Assembly: GCA_965261585.1 (NCBI GenBank)
Contig: CBDHDN010000021.1
Coordinates: forward strand, 1-11,585
Origin: CBDHDN01 sp965261585
GTDB taxonomy: Bacteria > Pseudomonadota > Alphaproteobacteria > UBA6615
Direction of reading: 5' to 3'
Length of the DNA stretch: 11,585 nucleotides
Shown: positions 1 to 6,797 of the stretch, in pieces
How the letters are laid out: each line of letters starts with the position of its first letter
How positions within the stretch are numbered: position 1 is the stretch's first letter
The notes under the pieces: generated by a model
The model's input: only the letters and a program-made list of their open reading frames with translations
What the model was told of the DNA's origin: nothing
Databases searched by the model: none
Position numbers and translations under genes: made by a program

Positions 1-600
1 GCTCTCGGCGACGAAATCTTCCTGGCCCTGGTTCAAGAGCCGCATGATCTGGCGCTTGGAGATATCGACGCCGAGATCACGCAATAGTCTCGTCAAACGT
101 TCCACGCTGGTTTGGGCCCCGTGGTATTGGGCCAACACGAAGCGGCGAAGCTCGGCGCCGAAATGACCCCGCGTCCCCGCCGGCAAGGGCGCCACCACAT
201 AAGCACCCTCCGGGGTCAGCCAGCGCTCGCGGCGCAACAGAACATTGTACGGCCGGCAGACCAGATCCTGAACCAGATAATCCTCATAACCCTTGAAGCG
301 CGAACCCGCCGGTGCCTCGGCCGCGACCACGCGCCTCTCATCGATCGCAACCCGGCCTTTCTTGGCCCGACGCCGCGCCTTGTTGGCCGCCCGACCCGCC
401 TTGCCCCGAGACCGGGCTTCTCCATCCATGCCGCTGGGCTTGATATCCGGCGGCCCGGAAAGGCCTTTAAGGCGGCGGATCTCTTCACGCAACACCGCGT
501 TCTCGGCACGCAAAGCCGCCTGATCTTCAAGAAGTTCCAAAACCAACGCCTTCAAGGAGGTGATATCAAGCTCGTCGATATCCGGAGGCGATTCGGTCAT
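1..600 (-). CDS. Transposase, IS66-like (TnpC-type) N-terminal part, cut by window edge
   Basis: Reading the minus strand from the ATG at 600 gives 200 codons without a stop up to base 1, so the gene continues outside the window. The N-terminus has a leucine-zipper-like helix (about residues 15-45, with a run such as LRAENAVLREEIRRLKGL), then a proline/lysine hinge (PPDIKPSGM) and a very basic stretch (about 60-85). After that come features I associate with IS66-type transposases: an RRERWLTPEG segment, APLPAGTRGHFG, and FVLAQYHGAQTSVERLTRLL leading to a DISKRQIMRLL helix. The catalytic DDE domain would lie in the missing C-terminal half, so activity cannot be judged. It is divergent from the neighbouring IS3-type element, with 248 bp between start codons. 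Family assignment is from remembered sequence style only; another transposase family with a similar coiled-coil N-terminus is possible. Confidence 0.75.
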   Translation of the reverse strand, partial: MTESPPDIDELDITSLKALVLELLEDQAALRAENAVLREEIRRLKGLSGPPDIKPSGMDGEARSRGKAGRAANKARRRAKKGRVAIDERRVVAAEAPAGSRFKGYEDYLVQDLVCRPYNVLLRRERWLTPEGAYVVAPLPAGTRGHFGAELRRFVLAQYHGAQTSVERLTRLLRDLGVDISKRQIMRLLNQGQEDFVAES

Positions 601-769
601 AACCGGATCGAATCACAACAATGACGCACACGATATCGCTATCTTGTGGCGCGGCTCAACAATTGCCCCATATGTGGCGGATCAGACTCACCGCACCCGA
701 GCCTCACCTGCCCGGCCTTTTGCCCCGGTTACTTTGATCCGATCTAGGCAATTGAATCATAACGCATAT
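601..769. other. Noncoding spacer between two transposase genes
   Basis: No credible gene is seen here. It is the upstream region of the leftward transposase, so one terminal repeat of that element should lie here or just beyond, but without its other end I cannot define it. The sequence is less GC-rich near 600-680 and 745-770 than the surrounding genes. Confidence 0.5.
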
Positions 770-782
770 TGGGAGTTCGGCG
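770..782. repeat. 13-bp direct repeat, left copy (flank of IS3-type element)
   Basis: TGGGAGTTCGGCG here is identical to 2201-2213 beyond the right end of the element. The copies sit about 9 bp outside the recognisable inverted repeats on both sides. A 13-bp duplication is longer than the 3-5 bp usual for the IS3 family. Confidence 0.6.
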
Positions 783-790
783 TGAGTCGG

Positions 791-810
791 ACCCGATTTC
801 CTTGGACACA
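791..810 (+). repeat. Left terminal inverted repeat of the IS3-type element
   Basis: ACCCGATTTCCTTGGACACA matches the reverse complement of 2173-2191 apart from one A/G difference and one extra T. Its inner part, TCCTTGGACAC (799-809), is also repeated inverted at 828-838. Confidence 0.75.
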
Positions 811-840
811 GAATTGGCTTAATCGAAGTGTCCAAGGAGG
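799..840 (+). promoter_or_regulatory. Hairpin at IS left end overlapping the orfA ribosome binding site
   Basis: TCCTTGGACAC (799-809) and GTGTCCAAGGA (828-838) are perfect 11-bp complements separated by 18 bases. The right arm contains most of the strong Shine-Dalgarno AAGGAGG (834-840), which lies 8 bases before the orfA ATG at 849. RNA started outside the element would include both arms and could hide the ribosome binding site; RNA started between the arms would not. The pairing and the RBS are seen; the regulatory effect is inferred. Confidence 0.55.
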
Positions 841-848
841 ACCGGAAC

Positions 849-1263
849 ATGACCGATAATTTTGAGGAGAAAGTTGCTGTTGATGGGCCTGTGGTAAATG
901 CGGGCGAGCTTGGCTCGTCCACGTTTTCCCCAGGCCAGGCTTTGCCGGCAGGCCCGCTGGGACTTGGCCAGCGATGGACGGTGGAGCGCTTTGAAGCGTG
1001 AGGTCGTTCTGCGGCTTTTGCGTGACGAGCCGGTGCAACTTCTGTCGCGCCAGTTGGGCGTAGAGATCTTCGGGCTCGAGCAGTGGCGTGAGAAAGCGGT
1101 CGGCGGGATCGACGCCTCGCTCAAGCAACGCAAGGGCGATCCGGTGCAGGCGGAACTGGATAGCGCCATGAAGCGGATCGGAGAGTTGACCATGCAGGTG
1201 GAACTGCTTGAGGCCAAGACGGAGACCTTCGGCCCTTTGGGGCGGCGGAGGTCGCGGCGATGA
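849..1263 (+). pseudogene. IS3-family transposase subunit A (orfA), one frameshift
   Basis: In IS3 elements OrfA binds the ends through a helix-turn-helix and multimerises through a leucine zipper. The ATG at 849 follows AAGGAGG by 8 bases. This frame reads MTDNFEEKVAV up to QRWTVER and then stops at 999-1001 after 50 codons. The rest continues in the +1 frame as LKREVVLRLLRDEP, SRQLGVEIFGLEQWREKA (HTH) and MKRIGELTMQVELLEAK (zipper), ending at TGA 1261-1263. Removing one T from the TTT at 990-992 restores a single 137-residue protein, which supports a one-base insertion rather than two genes. An internal ATG at 898 is in the frame of the HTH part but its first 25 or so codons do not look like family sequence. 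The site is not the A6G-type slippery signal of programmed IS3 frameshifting. Confidence 0.75.
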
Positions 1264-2164
1264 GTGCCGCCACCTCGCCCGGCACGGGTCTGGCCTACGG
1301 CCTGCGGCGGGTCTGCGCCGCCTGGGGCATGGCCCGCTCCTCGTTCTACGCCATGACCTCCGGCCAGCACGCCGAGCAGCCGCCGGCAAAGCGTCGGGGA
1401 CCGAAGCCCGCGATCTCGGACCAGGCGCTGCTGGTGGCGATCGAAGCCGACCTGGAGGCATCGCCCTGGGAGGGCGAGGGCTACCGCAAGGTCTGGCTCG
1501 GCTTCGGGTCTGTCGCGACATCCGGGTTGCCCGCATGCGGGTGCTCCGCCTGATGCGCGAGAACAATCTGCTCTCGCCCCATCGCTGCCGCCGCCGTGGC
1601 GGCAATCCCCATGACGGTGAGATCATCACTCATGCCCCGAACCTCATGTGGGGCACCGATGGCGTTCGGGTGTTCACGGTGGACGACGGCTGGGGCTGGA
1701 TCTTCACCGCCGTCGAGCATTGGAACGCCGAGTGTGTCGGCTGGCATGTCTGCAAGCGCGGCGACCGCTTCGCCGCCCTGCAGCCGATCTCCATGGGGCT
1801 TGCCGGGCTGTATGGCTCGACCGCGGCCGGCGCGGCTCGGGGGCTGGCCTTGCGGATGGATCACGGCTCCCAGTATCTGTCGGACCATTTCACCAACCAG
1901 ATCAAGTTCTGGGGCATCCAGCCGTCCTACGCCTTCGTCGCCGAGCCCCAGACCAACGGCGTCGCCGAGCGGTTCAATCGCACGCTGAAGGAACAGATCA
2001 TCCATGGTCGCATCTACCGCAACATCGCGGAGCTGCGGGACGCCGTCCGCGACTTCGTCGAACTCTACAATGCCCAGTGGATCGTCGAAAAGAACGGCTA
2101 CCTGAGCCCCGCTCAAGCTCGTCAGGCGTGGCACGCCGCGATCTCAATCAGGCCCGCCGCGTGA
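1260..2164 (+). pseudogene. IS3-family transposase subunit B (orfB), DDE integrase, one frameshift
   Basis: OrfB supplies the rve-type DDE catalytic domain. The ATG at 1260 overlaps the orfA stop (ATGA). The first frame reads through GEGYRKVW and then leaves the family sequence, ending at about 1553. The expected continuation (ARLRVCRDIRVARMRVLRLM, then ENNLLSPHR) is found in the frame that ends at 2164. Adding one G after the TGG at 1494-1496 joins them into a 301-residue protein, a normal OrfB size, so a single G seems to have been lost. The catalytic residues are all present: D in WGTDGV (1658-1660), D in MDHGSQY (1859-1861) and E in NGVAERFNRTL (1967-1969), with exactly 35 residues between the last two. 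The break makes the protein probably inactive unless ribosomes slip there. Confidence 0.8.
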
Positions 2165-2172
2165 GACAAACT

Positions 2173-2191
2173 TGTGTCCAAGGAACCGGGT
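2173..2191 (-). repeat. Right terminal inverted repeat of the IS3-type element
   Basis: TGTGTCCAAGGAACCGGGT lies nine bases after the orfB stop and is the inverted counterpart of 791-810. A GTG inside it (2174) is in frame with the downstream peptidase but is not likely to be its start. Confidence 0.75.
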
Positions 2192-2200
2192 GCGCTACGG

Positions 2201-2213
2201 TGGGAGTTCGGCG
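2201..2213. repeat. 13-bp direct repeat, right copy (flank of IS3-type element)
   Basis: TGGGAGTTCGGCG is identical to 770-782. It could be a long target-site duplication, a repeated piece of the element's own outer ends, or the product of a second rearrangement. Confidence 0.6.
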
Positions 2214-2404
2214 GTGCCTTTCGTGAATCATCCAGGCTAGGCGTCCCGGGACGCGTGGGGGCAGCCATATCCGGGCCCATACGCTTGGTGCTGTATTGCG
2301 GGGGCCTGCTGCTCACTGTCGCTGCGGTGGCACTGACCATTGCAGCATTCATCGGCACCTGGCTGGTTGTCGGGCCCCGCCGGAGCGACGTGAGACGGAG
2401 AGGA
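2214..2404 (+). other. Leader of the M23 peptidase gene, with an open hydrophobic frame
   Basis: From the IS end to the chosen peptidase start the frame stays open. It would encode a hydrophobic run (about 2288-2370, reading like LVLYCGGLLLTVAAVALTI) followed by RRSDVRRRG. No upstream start codon has a good ribosome binding site, so I leave it untranslated. If a start near 2285-2288 (TTG/GTG) were used, the peptidase would gain a second membrane segment. I see no convincing promoter. Confidence 0.4.
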
Positions 2405-3769
2405 ATGGCAGCACGCCCGCTTATTCTCGGCAGTGCTCTCACCGCCCTCGGCGCCCTGATCGGCGTCATCCTCGTCAACCCGTCACCGGACGGCCCGGCC
2501 CTGCCGTTCACAACAGCCGATGCCGATTCTCAGCTCGACCCGGTTGCCCAAGTCCTGGCTCTGGCCGAGTGGGAGGCTGAGACACAACCGCCGGTACCGC
2601 TGTCAGTCGCCCGTACGTTCGTGGTCAGGAGCGGCGACAACCTGGCCTCGGTGCTGCGCAAGGCCGGCGTCGATCGGGCACGGGCTTACGCGGCGGTGCG
2701 GTCCTTGCGTGGCATTTACGACCCCCGGCGCGACTTCAGGATCGGCGATGCCCTCAAGATCTCGCTGAGGACTGCCAACAAGCCCGGCCCGGACGGCTCC
2801 GACCTCGCCGAATTGCTGCTCCCCGTAGCCTACGACCGCAACGTCGTCGTGCGCCCAACCGCCAGCGGCGATTTCATCGCCAAGGAGGTCGTCAAGGTGC
2901 TGGAGCGCGAGCTCATTCAGGTCAACGGCACGATCAACGCGAGCCTGTTCCAAGATGGCCGGGCGGCCGGCATTCCAATCCCCGTGATCGCAGAGTTGAT
3001 CCGTCTCTACAGCTTCAGTGTCGACTTCCAGCGCGAGCTGCAAAAGGGCGATCGCTTCGAGCTTGTCTTCGAGCGTTTCTTCGGCAGCGATGGTGAGGCC
3101 GTCCATTACGGCGAAGTTCAGTTTGCCCAACTAACGGTGCGCGGCTCGGAGCAAGCGGTCTACCTCTACGAAACCGGCGAAGGCGATCGCGACTATTTCA
3201 CCGGCGACGGCTCGAGTATTCGCCGGGCCCTCATGCGTACGCCGATCGATGGCGCCCGGCTCTCGTCCGGTTTCGGCAAGCGCAGGCATCCGATTCTCGG
3301 CTACACGCGGCTGCATTCGGGGATCGATTTCGCTGCCCCGCGCGGAACGCCGATCTTCGCCGCCGGCGACGGACGCATCACCCAGGCTGGCCGGAACGGC
3401 GCCTATGGCCGGTACATTCGCATCAGGCACAATTCGGCCTATGAGACGGCGTATGCTCACCTAAACGGTTATGCCAAGGGCATGACGGCTGGCACGCGAA
3501 TACGCCAGGGCCAAGTGATCGGCTACGTCGGGAGCACCGGCCGAGCGACCGGCTCGCACCTGCACTACGAGGTTATCCAGAATGGCCGCCAGATCAACCC
3601 AATGAAGTTGAAGCTGCCCAGCGGCAAAAAGCTAAAGGCGGAGGAGCTCGAGCGGTTCCTCGCCTACCGCGCGCGGGTCGATGCGCTGTACTCGGGGGCC
3701 GTCGTCGCCGACAACAACGGGTCGGCAGCCTGCACGGGCGACGGGGTCGAAACCACGACCACCTGCTGA
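2405..3769 (+). CDS. Membrane-anchored M23 family (LytM/OapA-like) peptidoglycan endopeptidase
   Basis: This is a probable zinc endopeptidase that cleaves peptide cross-links of the cell wall in the periplasm during growth or division. With the ATG at 2405 it has 454 residues. The start is chosen because GGAGAGG (about 2396-2402) sits just before it and the protein then begins with an uncleaved-looking signal anchor (about residues 5-25, LILGSALTALGALIGVILV). Residues about 68-125 (RTFVVRSGDNLASVLRKAG) resemble the LysM-like/OapA N-terminal domain of the YebA/MepM group. The M23 domain spans about 285-405, with Zn-site motifs HSGID (H304, D308), YAHL (H352) and SHLHYEV (H385, H387), so the catalytic set is complete. 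The tail is Thr-rich with Cys at the end. The same frame is open back to a GTG at 2174 inside the IS terminal repeat; I regard that extension as spurious. The gene converges on clpB. Confidence 0.88.
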   Translation: MAARPLILGSALTALGALIGVILVNPSPDGPALPFTTADADSQLDPVAQVLALAEWEAETQPPVPLSVARTFVVRSGDNLASVLRKAGVDRARAYAAVRSLRGIYDPRRDFRIGDALKISLRTANKPGPDGSDLAELLLPVAYDRNVVVRPTASGDFIAKEVVKVLERELIQVNGTINASLFQDGRAAGIPIPVIAELIRLYSFSVDFQRELQKGDRFELVFERFFGSDGEAVHYGEVQFAQLTVRGSEQAVYLYETGEGDRDYFTGDGSSIRRALMRTPIDGARLSSGFGKRRHPILGYTRLHSGIDFAAPRGTPIFAAGDGRITQAGRNGAYGRYIRIRHNSAYETAYAHLNGYAKGMTAGTRIRQGQVIGYVGSTGRATGSHLHYEVIQNGRQINPMKLKLPSGKKLKAEELERFLAYRARVDALYSGAVVADNNGSAACTGDGVETTTTC

Positions 3770-3798
3770 GTGTGGCCGGGACGACGACCCGGCCACAC
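3770..3798. terminator. Hairpin between convergent M23 peptidase and clpB genes
   Basis: GTGTGGCCGGG (3770-3780) and CCCGGCCACAC (3788-3798) are perfect complements with a 7-base loop. It begins directly after the peptidase stop codon and ends 10 bases beyond the clpB stop on the other strand, so it is positioned to end transcription from both sides. No T-tract follows on either strand, so it is not a textbook intrinsic terminator. Confidence 0.6.
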
Positions 3799-3808
3799 GC
3801 ACAAGCTG

Positions 3809-6400
3809 CTACGCAGCGTCCGCCGCCACGGTCTGACCATCGATGATCAGACCATCGCGCCCGGCCGTAACCAGGACCATGTCGCCATCGGCGGCACGGC
3901 CCTCCAGCAACAACGTCGCCAGCGGGTTCTGCAATGCGCGCTGAATAACCCGCCGCAACGGCCGCGCGCCGTATGCCGGATCGTAGCCGGCGTCGGCCAA
4001 CCACCCCTTCGCGGCAGCGTCCAGTTCCAGTGTGATCTTGCGGTCGGCCAGCAAGGCACTCAGCCCTGCCAGCTGAATATCGACGATGCCGGCCATGTGG
4101 TCGCGGGTCAGTCGGTGGAACAGCAGCATCTCGTCGAGCCGGTTGACGAACTCCGGCCGGAAGGTCGCCCGCACCACGTCCATGACCGCGCCGCGCACGC
4201 GATCGGTGTCTTCGCCGGCAGCCTGGTTGGCCAGGACATCGCTGCCCAGATTGGACGTCAATACGATCAGCGTGTTGCTGAAGTCGACGGTCCGGCCGTG
4301 CCCGTCGGTCAGCCGCCCGTCGTCGAGCACCTGCAGCAACACGTTGAAAACGTCGGGATGCGCCTTCTCGATCTCGTCGAACAGAACGATCTGGTACGGA
4401 CGCCGCCGTACCGCCTCGGTCAGCACGCCACCCTCGTCATAGCCGACATAGCCCGGCGGCGCGCCGATTAGCCGGGCAACGGCGTGTTTCTCCATGTACT
4501 CGGACATATCGACGCGCACCATCGCCTGCTCGTCATCGAACAGAAAACGCGCCAACGCCTTCGTCAGCTCCGTCTTGCCGACACCCGTCGGGCCGAGGAA
4601 CAGGAACGAGCCGATCGGGCGGCTGCTGTCCTGCAGGCCGGCCCGCGCCCGGCGTACCGCGTTTGCGATGGTGGCGATCGCCGGCTGCTGGCCGATGACG
4701 CTTTTCTCCAGCTCGGCCTCCATGTGCAGCAGCTTGTCCCGCTCGCCCTTGAGCATCTTGTCGACCGGTATGCCGGTCCAGCGGGACACCACGGCGGCGA
4801 TGTCGGATTCCTTGACTTCCTCATCCAGCATCCGCGCTCCGGCCGTCGACTGGCCCTCTTGCAGACGCCGCTCGAGGTCCGGGATGATGCTGTAGGCAAG
4901 CTGGCCCGCCCGCTCCAGCCGGCCATCGCGCTGCATGATCTCGAGCTCCTGGCGCGCCTGGTCCAGCTCCTCCTTGAGCTTCTGCGCGCCGGCGAGCTTT
5001 TCCTTCTCCGCCTGCCATATTGCCGTCAGGTCCGCCGAGCGACGCTCCAGGCCCGTCAGTTCCTCCTCGAGCTTGACCAGCCGCTCGCGGCTGGCATTGT
5101 CCGGTTCCTTCTTCAGCGCCTCGCGCTCGATTTTCAGCTGGATGATACGGCGATCGAGTTCGTCGATCTCCTCGGGCTTCGTGTCGACCACCATGCGCAG
5201 GCGCGACGCCGCCTCGTCCATCAGGTCGATTGCCTTGTCCGGCAGGAAGCGATCGGTAATGTAGCGGTTGCCGAGCGTTGCCGCCGCGACGATCGCCCCG
5301 TCCGTGATGCGGATGCCGTGGTGCAGCTCGTACTTTTCCTTGATGCCGCGCAGGATGGAAATCGTGTCGGCAAGGGTCGGCTCGGCAACGAAGACCGGCT
5401 GAAAGCGCCGGGCCAGCGCGGCGTCCTTCTCGACGTGTTTGCGGTACTCGTCGAGCGTCGTCGCACCGACGCAGTGAAGGTCGCCCCGCGCCAGCGCCGG
5501 CTTCAGCATGTTGGACGCGTCCATCGCGCCCTCCGCGGCGCCCGCACCAACCAGGGTGTGCAACTCGTCGATGAAGACGATGACCTCACCCTCCGCCGCC
5601 GTGATCTCCTGCAGGACCGACTTGACGCGCTCCTCGAACTCGCCACGGAACTTCGCCCCGGCAATCATGGCACCGAGGTCGAGCGCCAACAGCCGCTTGT
5701 CGCGCAGGCTCTCCGGCACGTCACCATTGACGATGCGCAGGGCCAAGCCCTCGATGATCGCCGTCTTGCCGACTCCGGGTTCACCGATCAGCACCGGGTT
5801 GTTCTTCGTGCGCCGCGACAGCACCTGGATCGTTCGTCGGATCTCCTCGTCGCGGCCGATCACAGGGTCAAGCTTGCCCTCCCGGGCCACCTCGGTGAGG
5901 TCGCGCGCGTATTTCTCCAGGGCCTCGTAGTTCGCCTCGGCACCCGGGCTGTCGGCCTTGCGGCCCTTGCGGATCGCTTCGATGGCTTGGTTCAGCGCCT
6001 GCGCCGTAACGCCGGCGGCAGCCAGAACCTTGCCAGCCGCGTTGCTCGGCAACATTGCGACGGCAAGCAGCAAGCGCTCAACCGTGACGTAGCTGTCACC
6101 GGCCTTTTTGGCCAGTTTCTCGGCGGATACGAACAGTTGCGCCGTTTCGCGCGCGATGTAGAGATCGCTGCCACCGTCGACGCGGGGCAGCTTGCTCAAG
6201 GCCTCGTCTACGCCGCGCTGGGCGGCCGCGGCGTCGCCGCCGGCAGCTTGCACCAGATTGCCACACAGGCCCTCTGCGTCGTCGAGCAGGACCTTCAGCA
6301 CGTGCCCTGGCACCAATTGTTGGTGCCGCTCGCGCTGTGCCAGGCCCTGGGCGGCTTGGACAAAGCCCCGGGCACGTTCGGTGTATTTCTCGAAGTTCAT
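3809..6400 (-). CDS. clpB: ATP-dependent disaggregase ClpB (Hsp100)
   Basis: ClpB is a cytoplasmic hexameric AAA+ chaperone that, with DnaK, pulls proteins out of heat-induced aggregates. The 863-residue length is typical. The ATG at 6400 is chosen (MNFEKYTERARGF, the usual family start) with GAGGGG about 10 bases upstream; an in-frame start at 6430 would add ten unusual residues. Domains in order: Clp N-domain (1-150); first AAA+ with Walker A GEPGVGKT (206-213) and Walker B VIVFIDELHTL, plus the LARRFQ arginine finger; M-domain coiled coil (about 405-525, EEIDELDRRIIQLKIERE onward), which is what distinguishes ClpB from ClpA and ClpC; second AAA+ with GPTGVGKT (603-610), IVLFDEIEKAHPDV, NRLDEM and the sensor-2 motif GARPLRR. 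The first pore loop reads AKFRGEFEER, with Phe where E. coli ClpB has Tyr; the second, GYVGYDEGG, is standard. No ClpP-binding loop is seen. Confidence 0.97.
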   Translation of the reverse strand: MNFEKYTERARGFVQAAQGLAQRERHQQLVPGHVLKVLLDDAEGLCGNLVQAAGGDAAAAQRGVDEALSKLPRVDGGSDLYIARETAQLFVSAEKLAKKAGDSYVTVERLLLAVAMLPSNAAGKVLAAAGVTAQALNQAIEAIRKGRKADSPGAEANYEALEKYARDLTEVAREGKLDPVIGRDEEIRRTIQVLSRRTKNNPVLIGEPGVGKTAIIEGLALRIVNGDVPESLRDKRLLALDLGAMIAGAKFRGEFEERVKSVLQEITAAEGEVIVFIDELHTLVGAGAAEGAMDASNMLKPALARGDLHCVGATTLDEYRKHVEKDAALARRFQPVFVAEPTLADTISILRGIKEKYELHHGIRITDGAIVAAATLGNRYITDRFLPDKAIDLMDEAASRLRMVVDTKPEEIDELDRRIIQLKIEREALKKEPDNASRERLVKLEEELTGLERRSADLTAIWQAEKEKLAGAQKLKEELDQARQELEIMQRDGRLERAGQLAYSIIPDLERRLQEGQSTAGARMLDEEVKESDIAAVVSRWTGIPVDKMLKGERDKLLHMEAELEKSVIGQQPAIATIANAVRRARAGLQDSSRPIGSFLFLGPTGVGKTELTKALARFLFDDEQAMVRVDMSEYMEKHAVARLIGAPPGYVGYDEGGVLTEAVRRRPYQIVLFDEIEKAHPDVFNVLLQVLDDGRLTDGHGRTVDFSNTLIVLTSNLGSDVLANQAAGEDTDRVRGAVMDVVRATFRPEFVNRLDEMLLFHRLTRDHMAGIVDIQLAGLSALLADRKITLELDAAAKGWLADAGYDPAYGARPLRRVIQRALQNPLATLLLEGRAADGDMVLVTAGRDGLIIDGQTVAADAA

Positions 6401-6532
6401 CAGACAAGCCCCTCTGTCATCCCCCTGCAAGAGGCGGGATAGCCTGCGGGCCCGGCTACGCCAGCACCCGCTCCAAGGATCCGGGAAGCGCTACGACCAT
6501 CAGGCCACGGCGTTGCGTCAACCCGCTATTCT

Positions 6533-6560
6533 ATATGGTGTGGCCATTTAGTCACACAAG
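6533..6560 (-). promoter_or_regulatory. Candidate sigma-32 heat-shock promoter of clpB
   Basis: On the minus strand, CTTGTG (6560-6555) is followed by a 14-base spacer and CACCATAT (6540-6533). The E. coli sigma-32 consensus is CTTGAA, 13-14 bases, CCCCATNT, so the -35 core CTTG and six of seven fixed -10 bases match at the right spacing. The bases before the -35 (AATCTCT) also partly fit the upstream TNTCNCC. The expected start near 6525 would give a leader of about 125 nt before the clpB ATG. A heat-shock promoter is expected for clpB; here it is inferred from sequence only. Confidence 0.55.
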
Positions 6561-6682
6561 AGAGATTAGGACCCACAAACATCGAGCGATTACAATGTGT
6601 TAGGACAGCCGTACGTGTGCGCCACAGCGCATCTGTGTGGCCGCTCCGCCGTCCTTTGGTACTGTTGCTGTCGGGGTCGGCT

Positions 6683-6701
6683 GGTGGTTGCAGAAACCAC
6701 C
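6683..6701. repeat. Small perfect hairpin
   Basis: GGTGGTT (6683-6689) and AACCACC (6695-6701) are complements around a 5-base loop. No T-tract follows on either strand. Confidence 0.4.
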
Positions 6702-6721
6702 CCGCTTGTTGAGTCTGTGGG

Positions 6722-6797
6722 ATGATTCACCTAGCGCTTGGGCACCCAAGCGTCAGGATCAGACCACTAGTGCACAGATCCAGACAAATGATTCACC
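6722..6797. repeat. Imperfect direct repeat, 66 bp period
   Basis: ATGATTCACC occurs at 6722-6731 and again at 6788-6797. Similarity continues past both (TAGCGCTTGGGCA against GTGCGCTGGAGCA). On the minus strand each copy reads GGTGAATCAT, a form resembling some insertion-sequence ends. Confidence 0.45.
6735..6752. terminator. Compact GC-rich hairpin downstream of DUF4167
   Basis: CGCTTGGG (6735-6742) and CCCAAGCG (6745-6752) are perfect complements with two bases between, so the real loop would be four or more bases. It lies about 120 bases beyond the DUF4167 stop on the minus strand and could slow or end transcription, but lacks a T-tract. Confidence 0.3.

Larger units (their letters stand above)
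783..2200 (+). mobile_element. Degenerate IS3-family insertion sequence
   Basis: The element contains orfA (helix-turn-helix plus leucine zipper) and orfB (DDE integrase) in the classic IS3 arrangement, with an ATGA overlap between them. Its ends carry an inverted repeat: the left 791-810 and the right 2173-2191 share ACCCG then CCTTGGACACA, with one substitution and one indel between. The outer limits given are those just inside a 13-bp direct repeat (770-782 and 2201-2213); if the element ends at the recognisable inverted repeats it is about 791-2191. TGAGTCGG at 783 would fit the TG-start usual for IS3 ends. Both reading frames are broken, so the copy is probably non-autonomous. It lies upstream of the M23 peptidase gene in the same orientation. 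Confidence 0.8.

Noticed and set aside
112..624. 170-codon plus-strand frame at the left edge
   Set aside because: It is antisense to the IS66-like transposase, which shows family motifs; the plus frame shows none.
757..1629. 290-codon minus-strand frame across the IS3 element
   Set aside because: It is Arg/Pro/Ser-rich and overlaps recognisable orfA and orfB sequence on the plus strand.
2174..2404. Extended N-terminus of the M23 peptidase starting at GTG 2174
   Set aside because: The start lies inside the IS terminal repeat and lacks a ribosome binding site; ATG 2405 has GGAGAGG and leads into a signal anchor.
6401..6430. Ten-residue N-terminal extension of ClpB from a start at 6430
   Set aside because: The family starts at MNFEKYT; ATG 6400 has its own ribosome binding site.
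4484..6442. 652-codon open frame on the plus strand opposite clpB
   Set aside because: It is the antisense shadow of a clear ClpB with complete motifs; its translation is Leu/Arg/Gln/Asp-rich with no family resemblance.
6490..6525. TTGACG on the minus strand as a sigma-70 -35 box for clpB
   Set aside because: No acceptable -10 box lies 16-18 bases downstream; the sigma-32-like site just upstream fits better.
6601..6660. Possible tRNA or other known structured RNA around the GCCACA hairpin
   Set aside because: No cloverleaf, T-loop GTTCRA motif or other known RNA signature could be made from it.
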